64,000 bases of DNA from CAVZCC01 sp963773765 (GTDB lineage: Bacteria; Actinomycetota; Acidimicrobiia; Acidimicrobiales; Microtrichaceae), in the NCBI GenBank assembly GCA_963773765.1, contig CAVZCC010000006.1:1-64000 (forward strand). The letters are read 5' to 3'. Below, one piece after another: positions 46,283 through 55,812 of this stretch. A program made the translations under genes and the position numbers. Below the pieces are notes generated by a model. It was not told the origin of the DNA and searched no databases. It saw nothing but the letters and a program-made list of their open reading frames with translations. Position 1 is the stretch's first letter, and each line of letters begins with the position of its first letter.

Positions 46283-48578
46283 CCGCACCGGTCCCGCTGG
46301 TCCCGCTGGCCGTACGCGGCCCGCCGTCCCGGGTCCGGCCGCGGCCGTGCTGCGCCGCATCGGGCTGCACCCGGACCTGTGGGCCGGGCTGTCGCCCAAC
46401 GGCGTCGGCCGACCAGAAGCCCCGCCACTACAAGGACATGGTCCGCATCGCACGCGGACAACCCGCACCACCCCCGCTACGCCTGGGACGTGCTGACCAA
46501 GGGCGTGTGCGACGGGTGCGCGCTGGGGGTGGCCGGCCTGCACGACTGGACCATCGACGGCGTGCACCTGTGCACCACCCGCCTGCGAGCTCCTCGAGTT
46601 CAACACCGCCGACGCCATGGACCCGCTCCTGCTCAGCGACGTGGACGCGCTGGCCGGGCGGACCGGCGCCGAGCTCCGCGGCGCTCGGCCGCCTGGCGCA
46701 CCCGATGCGGCGCCGGCGCGGCGAACGGGGCTTCACCCGGATCACCTGGGACGAGGCGCTGTCCGCGTCGGCCGACGCCCTGCGCGCCGCCGCCCGCGGA
46801 GCGCACCGCGCTGTACCTGACCTCCCGCGGCCTCACCAACGAGACCTACTACGTGGCCGGCAAGGCGGCCCGGGCGTTGGGCGTCGCCAACGTCGACTCC
46901 GCGGCCCGGGTGTGCCACGCCCCGTCCACACTCGGGCTCAAGGCCACGATCGGCGTGGCGGCATCGACCTGCTCGCTGCGCGACGTGATCGAGTCCGACC
47001 TGGTCGTCCTGTGGGGCACGAACCCGGCCAACAACCAGCCGGTGTTCATGAAGTACCTGGACATCGCCAAGCGCAACGGCACCAAGGTCGTGGTGGTCAA
47101 CCCGTACCTGGAGCCGGGCCTGGACCGGTACTGGGTCCCGTCCGCGGCGGAGTCCGCGGTGTTCGGCACCCGCATCTGCGACCTGCACGTCCCGGTCCGG
47201 CCCGGCGGCGACATCGCGTTCGCCAACGCCGTGCTCAAGCAGCTCATCGCCCTGGGGCGGGTGGACCGCCACTTCATCGAGCGACCACACCGAGGGCTGG
47301 GACGAGCTGGTGGCCGCCCTCGACGCCCAGCCCCTGGACGACCTGCTGGCGGGTGCCGGTGTGGACCGGGCCGTGCTCGACGCGTTCTGCGACCTGTACG
47401 GCGCGGCGGACGCGTCGGTGCTGATCTGGTCCATGGGCATCACCCAGCACAGCTTCGGCGTGGACGGCGTGCGGGCCATCGTCAACGTGGGCCTGGCCCG
47501 GGGCAACGTCGGGCGCAACGGCGCCGGGCTCATGCCCATCCGGGGCCACTCGGGGGTGCAGGGCGGCGCCGAGATGGGTGCCTACGCCACCGCCCTGCCC
47601 GGCGGCGTCGACATCACACCGGACTCGGCGGCCCGCCTGTCCGAGCCAGTGGGGCTTCAGCGTGCCCGGCGGGCCGGGGCTGACCGCCCCGGAGATGGTC
47701 GAGGCGGCGGGCCGGGGCGACCTCGACGTGCTGTGGGTCTCCGGCGGCAACTTCCTGGACGTCCTGCCCGACCCCGTCGCGGTGCGGGCCGCGCTCGGAG
47801 CGGGTCCCCACCCGGATCCACCAGGACGTGGTGCTCACCAGCCAGATGCTCGTGCCCGGCGACGACGTGATCCTCCTGCCGGTGGCCACCCGCTACGAGC
47901 AGGAGGGCGGCGGCACCTCCACCACCACCGAGCGCCGGGTCGCGTTCTCGCCCGAGATCCCCCGCCAGGTCGGCGAGGCCCGCAGCCGAGTGGCGCCTGT
48001 TCGGCGAGCTCGCGGCCCGGGCCCGGCCCGAGCGTGGCCGGGGCCTTCGCCTGGGCCGACAACCGCGCCCTCCGGGCCGAGATCGCCCGGGTCGTCCCGG
48101 CCTACGCCGGCATCGAGCACCTGGAGCGCACCGGGCGACGCCGTGCAGTGGGGAGGCCGGCACCTGTGCTCCGACGGCGTGTTCCCCACCCCCGACGGCA
48201 GGGGTCGGTTCAGCCGCGCTGGACCCCCCGGTGTCCGCCGTGCCCGAGGGACGGTTCCTGGTCACCACCCGCCGGGGCAAGCAGTTCAACTCGATCGTGT
48301 GGTCCGCCACCGACCCGCTCACCGGCGCCGGCCGCGACGCCGTCTACCTGGACCCCGCCGACGCCGCCGCGCTGGGCGTGGCCGAGGGCAGTCCCGTGGT
48401 GCTGCGGTCCGAGGTGGGGGAGATGCGGGCCGTGGTCCACCTGGCCCGCCTGCCCCGCGGCAGCGCCCAGGTCCACTGGCCGGAGGGCAACGTGCTGCTG
48501 CCCGGCGGAGCGGAGCACCGCGAGCCCGGATCCCGCATCCCCGACTACCAGGCCGTGGTGGAGATCCTCCCGGCCTGA
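46275..48578 (+). CDS. FdhF/YdeP-type molybdopterin oxidoreductase (twelve frameshifts)
   Basis: This is a formate-dehydrogenase-like molybdopterin enzyme of the FdhF/YdeP group: [85 protein letters not shown] and a molybdopterin-binding C-terminal domain ([24 protein letters not shown]). Twelve single extra bases (near 46409, 46453, 46586, 46677, 46794, 47282, 47643, 47797, 47987, 48029, 48135, 48214) must be removed. The result is about 763 residues, the usual family length. Between the breaks the coding sequence is clean, with no true stops. It is cotranslated with fdhD. Confidence 0.87.
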
Positions 48579-48645
48579 GACGGCCCCGCTGCCCGTCCCG
48601 CCCCCCCCGCAGCGCGCAGCCCGAACACCCCCGACCACGGTTTCG

Positions 48646-48682
48646 GCGTCAGTTACCGGTGGCGGGCACCGAAAAGTGACGC
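48646..48682. repeat. Imperfect inverted repeat between convergent genes
   Basis: Two 16-base arms, GCGTCAGTTACCGGTG and CACCGAAAAGTGACGC, pair at 13 of 16 positions around a 5-base loop. GTTTCGG occurs directly on both sides (48640-48646 and 48685-48691). The element is richer in A and T than its surroundings. It may be a bidirectional terminator between fdhF and the S4 gene or a small repetitive palindrome. Confidence 0.55.
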
Positions 48683-48731
48683 ATGTTTCGGGGGGGTTGG
48701 GGGACCGAGGGACCGGGGGGCGCGACCGGGG

Positions 48732-49124
48732 TCAGGTGCCGCGGCGGAAGCGCTCGATCTCGCGACGCTCCTTCTTGGTGGGCCGGCCGGTGCCCCGGGA
48801 CCGCTCACCCCACGCCGCACCGGCCGGGGGGCGGGGCGAGCGGTGCAGCTCCTCCGCCTCCACCTCGTAGCACCCGACCGCCACCGGCGCCCCGACCCGC
48901 TTGGTGATCGTGCGGACGACCCGGTACGTCCCGGTGCGGTCGGCCCGACGGGCCTCCACCACGTCGCCCACCGCCACGCGCCGGGCCGGCTTCACCGCGT
49001 CGCCGTCGATGCGGACCCGTCCGGAGGTGCAGGCGTCCGTCGCCGCGGTGCGCGACGGGTACAGCCGCACCGCCCACAGCCAGGCGTCCACCCGAACACG
49101 CTCGTCGTCGGCCCCGGTCGCCAC
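48732..49124 (-). CDS. S4-domain RNA-binding protein (Hsp15-like)
   Basis: The 130-aa protein has an S4 RNA-binding fold near the N-terminus: VRVDAWLWAVRLYPSRTAATDAC and GRVRIDGDAVKPARRVAVGDVVE, followed by a basic tail (RPTKKERREIERFR). Hsp15 (YrfH) in other bacteria binds stalled 50S subunits carrying nascent chains. A GTG start at 49124 fits CACACT at a 6-base distance; the GTG one codon earlier is equally possible. It is divergent from hemQ. Confidence 0.88.
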   Translation of the reverse strand: MATGADDERVRVDAWLWAVRLYPSRTAATDACTSGRVRIDGDAVKPARRVAVGDVVEARRADRTGTYRVVRTITKRVGAPVAVGCYEVEAEELHRSPRPPAGAAWGERSRGTGRPTKKERREIERFRRGT

Positions 49125-49181
49125 CACGCCAGTGTGGCCGCTGCCGTCGCCGGCCGCTTCCCGGGCGCGGGCGCCCCTCCC

Positions 49182-49187
49182 TACACT
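49182..49187 (+). promoter_or_regulatory. Leaderless -10 box of hemQ
   Basis: TACACT ends 7 bases before the ATG at 49195. Confidence 0.6.
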
Positions 49188-49194
49188 CGGTGCC

Positions 49195-49878
49195 ATGACC
49201 GAGCCAGCCTCCCCGTCCGTCGGCCTCGCCGTGGTCCACCTCTTCTTCCGGGTCGGACCGCTCACCGACCGGGAACTGGTGCTGGGTGCGGTGAAGGAGG
49301 CCGAGGCCCGGGGTGACCAGGTGGTGTGCGCCGCCATGTTGGGCCACAAGGCGGACCTGGGCGTCATGGCCCTCTCGGTCGACCAGTGGAACCTGCGGAA
49401 GCTCCAGACCGCGCTGTGCACCGCGGGCCTGGAGCTGGCCGACAGCTACGTGTCGCTGACCGAGACCTCCGAGTACGCCCAGGGTGTGCCGGAGGAGATG
49501 AAGCAGGCCCGCCTGCACCCGCAGCTCCCGCCCGAGGGCAAGCCGGCGTTCTGCTTCTACCCCATGTCCAAGAAGCGCGACGTGGGCGCCAACTGGTTCG
49601 CATTGGACTACGACCGCCGCAAGGAGCTCATGTACGAGCACGGCGCGTCGGGTCGGACCTTCGCCGGGCGGGTCCAGCAGGTGGTCACCGGCTCCACCGG
49701 GACCGATGACTACGAGTGGGGCGTCACCCTGTTCTGCGTCCACCCCGACGACGTCAAGGACGTCGTGTACACCATGCGCTTCGACCAGGCGTCCGCCGTG
49801 TACGGCGAGTTCGGTCCCTTCTACGTCGGCATGGTGGCCGACCCACAGACGGCATTGCGTGAGCTCGGCGTCGACTGA
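49195..49878 (+). CDS. hemQ: HemQ, coproheme decarboxylase
   Basis: The 227-aa protein belongs to the chlorite-dismutase-like superfamily. The HemQ branch converts coproheme III to heme b in Gram-positive bacteria with hydrogen peroxide. Diagnostic segments are FYPMSKKRDVGANWFALDYDRRKELMYEHG, with the Tyr needed for decarboxylation in this region, GRTFAGRVQQVVTGSTGTDDYEWGVTLF and the DDVKDVVYTMRFD segment. No other heme gene is nearby. The last 20 bases overlap the likely start of the next gene. Confidence 0.92.
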   Translation: MTEPASPSVGLAVVHLFFRVGPLTDRELVLGAVKEAEARGDQVVCAAMLGHKADLGVMALSVDQWNLRKLQTALCTAGLELADSYVSLTETSEYAQGVPEEMKQARLHPQLPPEGKPAFCFYPMSKKRDVGANWFALDYDRRKELMYEHGASGRTFAGRVQQVVTGSTGTDDYEWGVTLFCVHPDDVKDVVYTMRFDQASAVYGEFGPFYVGMVADPQTALRELGVD

Positions 49879-50692
49879 CTGGGCCGAGCCCCCGGTCTGG
49901 GCCGCCCCTGCGGCGCCGCCGGCCGGGGCGCCCCCCACGGAGGGGCCGTCCGGCGCGGTCCGACGCCGACGCCGCCGACGCCGTGGCGCGGTGGTGGCCG
50001 CGGCCGCGCTGCTGGCGCTCCTGGTGCTGGGCGTGGTCGTGCTGGAGCGGTTCGGCCGGTCCTACGCCCAGGGAGAGATCGCCGCCCGCCTGCGGGAGGC
50101 CGGCATGACGGGGGACGTCGACGTCACCGTGGGCAGGTCCTGGTGGCAGCCGTCGATCCTGCCCGCGCTGGTGACGGGGAACCTGGACCGCGTGGAGGTC
50201 CGCGTCACGGAGGGCACGCTGTCCGGCATCCCGGTGGAGGACGTGGACTACGTGCTGTCCGGGATCGAGGGCGACCTCTCGGTCCTGAACGGGTCGGTCG
50301 ACGTCCGGGAGGTGGAGGAGGGCAGCGTGCGGATGCTGGTCCCGGTGAGCTCCATCGGGCAGTCGGTCGGGACACCGCTGGCGGTCCGCGACGGCCGCGT
50401 GCTGGTGGGCCAGGACGAGGTGCCGGCCACCGTGGGACTGGTGGAGGACAACCTGGTGATCTCCGGTCCCGGGGTGGTCGGCCTGCCCCCGCTCCCCCTG
50501 GCCGACCCGTACATCCTGCCGTGTCGCCCGGAGCTGGCCCTGGTGGGTGCCTCGCTGGAGCTGGCCTGTTCCGGTGACGAGGTCCCCGGCATCCTGCGGG
50601 GCCCGCTCCAGGGCGACACGCCGGCGCCCGGTGGCGTGCCGCCGGTGGAGGAGCTCCCGCCGCCGCAGTCCATCGACCGTCCGGGCGGGTAA
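49859..50692 (+). CDS. DUF2993 (LmeA-like) membrane-anchored phospholipid-binding protein
   Basis: The protein of about 277 residues has an Arg-rich stretch, one membrane helix (VVAAAALLALLVLGVVVL) and a beta-rich extracytoplasmic domain with GTLSGIPVEDVDYVLSGIEGDLSVLNGSVDV, matching DUF2993. The mycobacterial relative LmeA binds phosphatidylinositol and helps lipomannan maturation. The GTG at 49859 overlaps hemQ and is one of several possible starts. The next gene begins 34 bases downstream. Confidence 0.78.
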   Translation: MSSASTDWAEPPVWAAPAAPPAGAPPTEGPSGAVRRRRRRRRGAVVAAAALLALLVLGVVVLERFGRSYAQGEIAARLREAGMTGDVDVTVGRSWWQPSILPALVTGNLDRVEVRVTEGTLSGIPVEDVDYVLSGIEGDLSVLNGSVDVREVEEGSVRMLVPVSSIGQSVGTPLAVRDGRVLVGQDEVPATVGLVEDNLVISGPGVVGLPPLPLADPYILPCRPELALVGASLELACSGDEVPGILRGPLQGDTPAPGGVPPVEELPPPQSIDRPGG

Positions 50693-50726
50693 CGTCCCCC
50701 CGTCGTCGACGGGTCCGGGGGGACAC

Positions 50727-52290
50727 ATGGCCGAGTTGGTGCAGAAGATCGCGGCGGAGCGGGCCGACGTGCCGGCCCTGGTCGACGAGTACGGCACCAC
50801 CACCTGGCGGGAGCTGGACCGCCGGGTCGACCGGCTGGTGAACGGGCTCCGGGACCGGGGGCTGTCCACCCACGACACCATCGCCCTGGTGTGCGGGAAC
50901 CGTCGCGAGTTCTTCGAGGTGTTCCTGGCCGCGGCCCACGGGGGCTGGGTGGTGGTGCCGGTCAACTGGCACTGGGTGGCCGACGAGCTGGCCTACGTGA
51001 TCGAGAACTCCGGCGCCACCGCGGTGATCGCCGACGACCGGTTCCTGGACGTCTCGGTGCAGGCCCGCGCCGACGACCGGACCGGCGCGGTGCACACCTG
51101 GGTGGCCATGGGTGACGCCACGCCGGACGGGTTCGCGGGCTACGAGGCGCTCCTGGCGGCCGCCCCGCCGGAACCCCCCGCGGACACCTCGATGGGCGGC
51201 CCGATGTTCTACACGTCGGGCACCACCGGGTTCCCCAAGGGGGTGCGGTCCACCCTGTCCACCACCGGCGTGCCGTCGTCGGTCCTGGAGCTGATCTCGG
51301 CCAGCTTCACCGACATGCTGGGCCTGCCCGTCGGTGGCGTCGCCCTGCTGGCCGGGCCCGCCTACCACTCCGCCCAGTGGGTGTTCTCGATGTTCCCGCT
51401 GCTCGTGCGGCACCACCGTGGTCATGCAGCACCGGTTCGACCCCGCCGAGATGCTGGAGCTGATCGACCGCCACGGCGTGACCAACGTCCACCTGGTGCC
51501 GACCCAGTTCATCCGCCTGCTCCGCCTGCCGGACGAGGTCCGGGCCCGCTTCGACGGGTCGACCCTGCAGGCCGTCCACCACGGTGCCGCGCCGTGCTCG
51601 GAACAGGTCAAGCGCCAGATGCTGGAGTGGTGGGGTCCGGTGGTCAGCGAGTACTACGGCGGCACCGAGGCCGGGTTCATCTCGCTCATCACCGGCGAGG
51701 AGTGGCTGGCCCGGCCCGGGAGCCTGGGACGCCCGCTGGAGGTCATGGAGGTCTCGGTCCTGGACGACGACGGCGTTCCGGTGCCCGCGGGCGGGACGGG
51801 CCAGATCTGGTTCCGGTCCCGGCTCGGCTCCGACTTCGAGTACCACGGCGACCCCGACAAGACCGCCGAGGCCCACCGGGAGGGTGGATGGGGCACGCTC
51901 GGCGACATCGGCCGGGTCGACGACGACGGCTACCTGTTCCTGTCGGACCGCAAGATCGACATGATCATCTCCGGCGGGGTCAACATCTACCCGGCGGAGA
52001 TCGAGGGCGTGCTGGTGGCGCACCCGGCGGTGGCCGACGCCGCCGTGTTCGGCGTGCCCGACGACGAGATGGGCGAGTCGGTCAAGGCCGTGGTGCAGCT
52101 CGCGGACCCCGCGGACGCGTCGCCGGAACTGGTCGACGAGCTCCTGGCCCACGTCCGGACCCACCTGGCCGGCTACAAGGTGCCCCGCACCGTGGAGCTC
52201 TCCGACGAGCTGCCCCGGACGCCCACCGGCAAGCTGCTCAAGCGCCTGCTGCGCGACCCGTACTGGGCGGAGGTCGGCCGTTCGATCTGA
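50727..52290 (+). CDS. Acyl-CoA synthetase, ANL superfamily (one frameshift)
   Basis: The enzyme of about 520 residues activates a carboxylic acid with ATP and CoA. It shows the P-loop MFYTSGTTGFPKG near residue 161, YYGGTEAGF, the GDIGRVDDDGYLFLSDRKIDMIISGG hinge and PRTPTGKLLKR with the catalytic Lys. The frame breaks at 51404-51405, where FPLL is followed by an extra base and then CGTTVVMQHRFDP. The substrate could be a fatty or steroid side-chain acid. It may be cotranscribed with the DUF2993 gene. Confidence 0.92.
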
Positions 52291-52303
52291 GCCGGCCGCG
52301 GGC

Positions 52304-52582
52304 TCAGTCCAGGACCTGCCAGGTCGGGAACGCCAGGTGCGTCATCCCGTGGTGGCGGACCAGGCGGCCCTGCCCGTTCAGGTCCCGCAGGTAGCGGTCG
52401 GCCACGTCCGGCCCGCCCACCAGCGCCATGTACTGCGGCACCGGCAGCAGGATGGGGCCGTCGGCGTCGCCGTCGCGCAGGACGGCGTCCACCTCCAGGA
52501 CCGGTCGCCCGGGCCGGGCGGGGTCGGTGACGAAGCAGTTGTAGATCACCCGCTCGAAGACGGCGATGGCCCGGATCCGCAC
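52304..52582 (-). CDS. Small protein of unknown function (DUF2071-like size, not assigned)
   Basis: The 92-aa product reads as a compact globular protein (AVFERVIYNCFVTD, VLEVDAVLRDGDADGPILLPVPQYMALVGGPD, LVRHHGMTHLAFPTW). I do not recognise a family. The GTG start is uncertain, since no promoter box or Shine-Dalgarno sequence stands out. It ends 13 bases from the acyl-CoA synthetase stop on the opposite strand. Confidence 0.55.
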   Translation of the reverse strand: MRIRAIAVFERVIYNCFVTDPARPGRPVLEVDAVLRDGDADGPILLPVPQYMALVGGPDVADRYLRDLNGQGRLVRHHGMTHLAFPTWQVLD

Positions 52583-52628
52583 GTGGGAACTGACCCGCGG
52601 TCCGGCCAGGAGGTTTCAGCGGAGGTGC

Positions 52629-53123
52629 TCACCAGCCCCAGGTGCCGGCGCCGCCCTTGAACGGGCCCACCACCCGGGGGGTGATCCAACCGCCGTAGAA
52701 GTCCCCGTCGTTGGGGCTGACCACGTCGTCGCCCACCGTGCACCGGTCGGCGCGCTGGGCGTAGAAGGCGTAGTACCCGGCGATGTCGGTGAACGCGGGC
52801 GTGGGGGTGCGGTAGGTCCACGCCGCGTCGGGCTCGAACCGGTCCCCGACCACCAGGTCCACGTAGGAGGCGCGCCCCTTCCACTCGCAGAAGGTCTGGC
52901 GCTCCGAGGGCCGGAACGACGTGGTGTCCACGTCCTCGGCCGGGAAGTAGTAGCTGGGCGCCTGGGAGGTCTCCAGCACGCGGAAGCCGCGGGTGGTGTC
53001 GGCCACGGTCCGACCGGCCACCACCACGGTCAGGCGGTCCGCGGTCCGCTCCAGGCGGGGCGGACGCGGGAAGTCCCACACGGACTCCTGTCCCGGGCCG
53101 GGCTCGATGCGCCTGATCGCCAC
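52629..53123 (-). CDS. DUF427 family protein
   Basis: The 164-aa protein matches DUF427: VWDFPRPPRLERTADRLTVVVAGRTVADTTRGFRVLETSQAPSYYFPAEDV, then CEWKGRASYVDL, then the C-terminal FYGGWITP. The beta-tent fold of these proteins suggests ligand binding, without a known reaction. The GTG start is 16 bases from the divergent gene's start. Confidence 0.9.
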   Translation of the reverse strand: MAIRRIEPGPGQESVWDFPRPPRLERTADRLTVVVAGRTVADTTRGFRVLETSQAPSYYFPAEDVDTTSFRPSERQTFCEWKGRASYVDLVVGDRFEPDAAWTYRTPTPAFTDIAGYYAFYAQRADRCTVGDDVVSPNDGDFYGGWITPRVVGPFKGGAGTWGW

Positions 53124-53139
53124 CGTGACAGGATGGGTC
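53124..53139. promoter_or_regulatory. Shared divergent promoter of two leaderless genes
   Basis: Only 16 bases separate the two start codons. Within them CAGGAT on the plus strand lies 5 bases before GTG 53140, and its other strand gives CATCCT 6 bases before GTG 53123. The two candidate -10 boxes therefore overlap on opposite strands, and each upstream promoter region must lie inside the other gene. Confidence 0.5.
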
Positions 53140-53628
53140 GTGCCCGACGTCCCGCCCAGTCACCCCGACGACGAGCTCCGGGGCCACGCCCTGGCCCTGG
53201 CCGACGCGGTGGACGAGGCGCTGCCGGGGTGGGTCGAGCGCTGCGTCGATCGGCGCTGCGCCGGGGCCGGGATGCCCGTCGGCCCGGCGGTGGCCGGGGC
53301 GGCGGCGGAGGCCGGGCGGCGGTGCGCGGCGGACATCGGCGGCCAGGTCCGGCTCCTGCTCCTGGAGGACCCCGACGAGCAGCGGAGCACGCCGATGACC
53401 CTCCTGCGCCGGGCGGTGGCCTATCCGACCGAGGTGCTGGCCGGGGCGGGCGTGCCCGAGGCCCGCCGTGACGACTTCGCCCGGCGGAACTTCCCCGGCG
53501 ACCCCTACGACCTCACGCCGGCGTCGTTCCGCGACGTCGACGAGTCGTTGCACGAGCCCGGCCTGGCGTGGGGGGCGGCCAAGGCCTACGTCCACCTGGC
53601 CCGGCGGCGGTCCGAGGGCCGCGGCTGA
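53140..53628 (+). CDS. Unrecognised soluble protein
   Basis: The 162-aa product is helical and rich in Ala, Arg, Asp and Glu, with a GWVERCVDRR segment, ADIGGQVRLLLLEDPDEQRSTPMTLLRRAV and FPGDPYDLTPASFRDVDESLHEPGLAWGAAKA. The same pattern occurs in uncharacterised actinobacterial proteins of about 160 residues. No active-site motif is clear. The overlapping frame extends far upstream, but the GTG at 53140 is the first sensible start outside the DUF427 gene. Confidence 0.75.
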   Translation: MPDVPPSHPDDELRGHALALADAVDEALPGWVERCVDRRCAGAGMPVGPAVAGAAAEAGRRCAADIGGQVRLLLLEDPDEQRSTPMTLLRRAVAYPTEVLAGAGVPEARRDDFARRNFPGDPYDLTPASFRDVDESLHEPGLAWGAAKAYVHLARRRSEGRG

Positions 53629-53674
53629 GCCGCCGGGGCCGGGCTCCGGCCGGCCGGCTCAGCCCTGGTCCGGC

Positions 53675-53857
53675 TCAGCCCTGGTCGGGTTCCCGGCTCC
53701 AGCCCGCGTCGGTGATGGAACGGGGCTCGAAGAACAGGCACCCGTCGGGGCAGGCGAAGGGGGCTGACTCCGCCGCCTCCACCCGGCACCGCTGGACCAG
53801 GTCCCCGGAGGCGACCGTGCGGCTGGAGTAGTGCCGGCAGTCGGTTCTGATGGCCAT
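53675..53857 (-). CDS. 60-aa four-cysteine protein
   Basis: The small protein has four Cys (DCRHYSS, QRCRVEA, FACPDGC) in a pattern suited to zinc or an iron-sulphur centre, with an FFEPRSI motif after the last pair. It resembles a widespread small uncharacterised actinobacterial protein. TACGCT ends 6 bases before its ATG (53864-53869), so it is probably leaderless. It is divergent from amt. Confidence 0.75.
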   Translation of the reverse strand: MAIRTDCRHYSSRTVASGDLVQRCRVEAAESAPFACPDGCLFFEPRSITDAGWSREPDQG

Positions 53858-53921
53858 CGGCCCAGCGTAGAGGCGGTCCGTGCCGCCCCGGACGACGGCC
53901 GATCCGGTTGCAGGGCGCACC

Positions 53922-53959
53922 GTAACCAAACGGCTTGATGCCGGAAACACTGCTGAAAC
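53922..53959 (+). promoter_or_regulatory. GlnR-like four-box site before amt
   Basis: Four 5-mers occur at exact 11-base intervals: GTAAC, GCTTG, GAAAC and GAAAC. This matches the layout of the actinobacterial GlnR operator (alternating GTnAC and GAAAC-type boxes with 6-base gaps), although the second box is degenerate. GlnR activates amt-glnK-glnD in streptomycetes and mycobacteria. The site lies just upstream of a TAGCTT -10 box. Confidence 0.65.
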
Positions 53960-53969
53960 ACCCCGTCCG

Positions 53970-53975
53970 TAGCTT
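53970..53975 (+). promoter_or_regulatory. Candidate -10 box of the amt operon
   Basis: TAGCTT lies 11 bases after the GlnR-like site and 54 bases before the amt start codon, implying a 5' leader of about 45 bases. Confidence 0.45.
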
Positions 53976-53985
53976 CGCCGCCCGA

Positions 53986-54006
53986 GGGACGTGTGGGTCA
54001 CGTCCC
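53986..54006 (+). repeat. Hairpin in the amt 5' leader
   Basis: GGGACGTG and CACGTCCC form a perfect 8-bp stem around a 5-base loop inside the predicted leader, ending 23 bases before the amt ATG. The stem could influence translation or mRNA stability; no role is shown. Confidence 0.5.
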
Positions 54007-54029
54007 CCGGATACAAAGGGCCAACAACT

Positions 54030-55665
<1,636 letters not shown>

Positions 55666-55812
55666 TCCCCGGTCACGATCCCCGACCCACGGGGCGCCCC
55701 TCCGGTCAGGGCAGGCCCGACCTGGCCGGGGGGGCATCGGGGTCGCCACGCGCGACCCTGGCGTACACCACCAGCTCCCCCTCACACCGGGCCGAACCAC
55801 AGCGAGGCATCC

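Noticed and set aside
46275..48578. In-frame TGA codons in fdhF read as selenocysteine
   Set aside because: The stops occur only after frame slips; FdhF/YdeP-type proteins do not need Sec, and no SECIS-like element is placed after a conserved TGA.
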